NCBI GenBank assembly: GCA_036873135.1
Contig: JAPTYO010000008.1
Coordinates: forward strand, 30,840,761 to 30,904,760
Reading direction: 5' to 3'
Length of the DNA: 64,000 bases
DNA from: Clarkia xantiana subsp. parviflora
Taxonomy: Eukaryota > Streptophyta > Magnoliopsida > Myrtales > Onagraceae
Positions 63,692 through 64,000 of the stretch are shown piece by piece. The first letter of the stretch is position 1. Every line of letters starts with the position of its first letter. Both the position numbers and the translations under genes were made by a program. The notes below the pieces were generated by a model that saw nothing but the letters and a program-made list of their open reading frames with translations, had not been told where the DNA came from and ran no database searches.

Positions 63692-64000
63692 TGTTGGATC
63701 ACGGCAGGAACTCCGGTTACGGTGACGGATTCCTTAGCTCCTCGCAATCCTGCAGAAGGGGAATAGAGGGCGGTGGCCCAGAATCCCTCTCCGATGCTTA
63801 ACGTAAGTACGGTGACCAACAGGGCAAGCAAGCAGTATGTGTAAGTGTGTAAAAACGTAACCCTAACCTGGGATAACTTCCCTCCTTTTGTAGGGGGAAG
63901 GCTATCCCAGTTACCTGATCAGGCGGTTGGATTGTGATCCACTATCCCACGTATCTCGCCGTATATCTCGCCACGCATCCCACATATCTCGCCCATTATA
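63692..64000 (-). repeat. Element B 5' LTR, partial
   Basis: First 309 bp on the + strand, identical to 52913-53221. The window ends inside it. Confidence 0.95.

Larger units (their letters stand above)
43652..64000 (+). mobile_element. Element C: gag-only Tat element, interrupted by B
   Basis: The 5' LTR (43652-44401), primer site, gag region, array and antisense gene run to a 3' LTR that starts at 52462 and is broken at 52912 by element B. The rest of the 3' LTR must lie beyond the window. The interior is 8.06 kb. No protease, RT, RNase H or integrase motif occurs between gag (ends 47269) and the antisense gene (ends 48598). It is a non-autonomous element that keeps gag and the antisense gene. 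Confidence 0.88.
52913..64000 (-). mobile_element. Element B: young Retand-like Tat element, truncated by window
   Basis: The left LTR is 52913-53543 and the right LTR starts at 63692 and runs out of the window. The 309 visible positions of the right LTR are identical to the left. Gag-pol is on the minus strand with one single-base shift and one nonsense codon. The antisense gene on the plus strand is open in all four exons. A 51-bp array lies between them. It is inserted in the 3' LTR of element C. Confidence 0.93.

Overview
The window is repeat-dominated nuclear DNA from a flowering plant, probably a eudicot. The evidence is Ty1/copia and Ty3/gypsy Tat-lineage LTR retrotransposons, Mutator-like foldback elements, plant-type introns and a CT-rich plant leader. 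The only host gene I can support is a two-exon gene at 1746-2372. It encodes a 180-residue basic protein of unknown function and lies between two foldback MULE-like elements (739-1450 and 2707-3645). There are no rRNA or tRNA genes, no CRISPR and no prokaryotic features. The species cannot be named from sequence alone.

Layout. 3.7-12.9 kb: old copia debris (gag, RT and RNase H pseudogenes), a Tat-like LTR scrap and a copia LTR with its primer site. 12,934-28,132: an Ogre-like LTR element with 2.0-kb LTRs, a tRNA-Arg-type primer site and target duplication GTGTA. It has no coding capacity. Its 3' LTR is interrupted by a young copia element (20,360-26,104, minus strand, TA...TA termini, one LTR difference in 276 bp) and by a 168-bp MITE. 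Subtracting both insertions gives LTRs of 2012 and 2013 bp. 28.1-32.9 kb: more copia debris, then the remains of a Tat element (called D here).

32.9-64 kb: three Retand-like Tat elements in a nest. A (32,939-43,189, minus, target duplication GTATC) is complete in outline, but its integrase core is deleted. C (from 43,652, plus) has gag and no pol. B (from 52,913, minus) is inserted in C's 3' LTR and runs off the window; its two LTRs are identical over all 309 visible positions. B carries gag, protease, RT, two RNase H domains and a DD35E integrase, broken only by one single-base shift and one nonsense codon.

A, B and C share an unusual architecture. Opposite to gag-pol lies a spliced gene of about 850 codons (four exons in A and B), with its own TATA box and small introns at matching positions. 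Its product has an N-terminal domain resembling the Pfam family called putative gypsy-type transposon (Transposase_28) and a C-terminal coiled coil. In B this antisense gene is fully open. Between the converging 3' ends of the sense and antisense units each element has a tandem array, and the repeat units differ (about 20 and 31 bp in A, 51 bp in B, 50 bp in C, about 68 bp in D). Extra antisense ORFs and hypervariable 3' repeats are known in Tat elements. The shared intron positions, the placement of unrelated arrays at the convergent junction, and retention of the antisense gene in the pol-less element C are the observations most worth pursuing.
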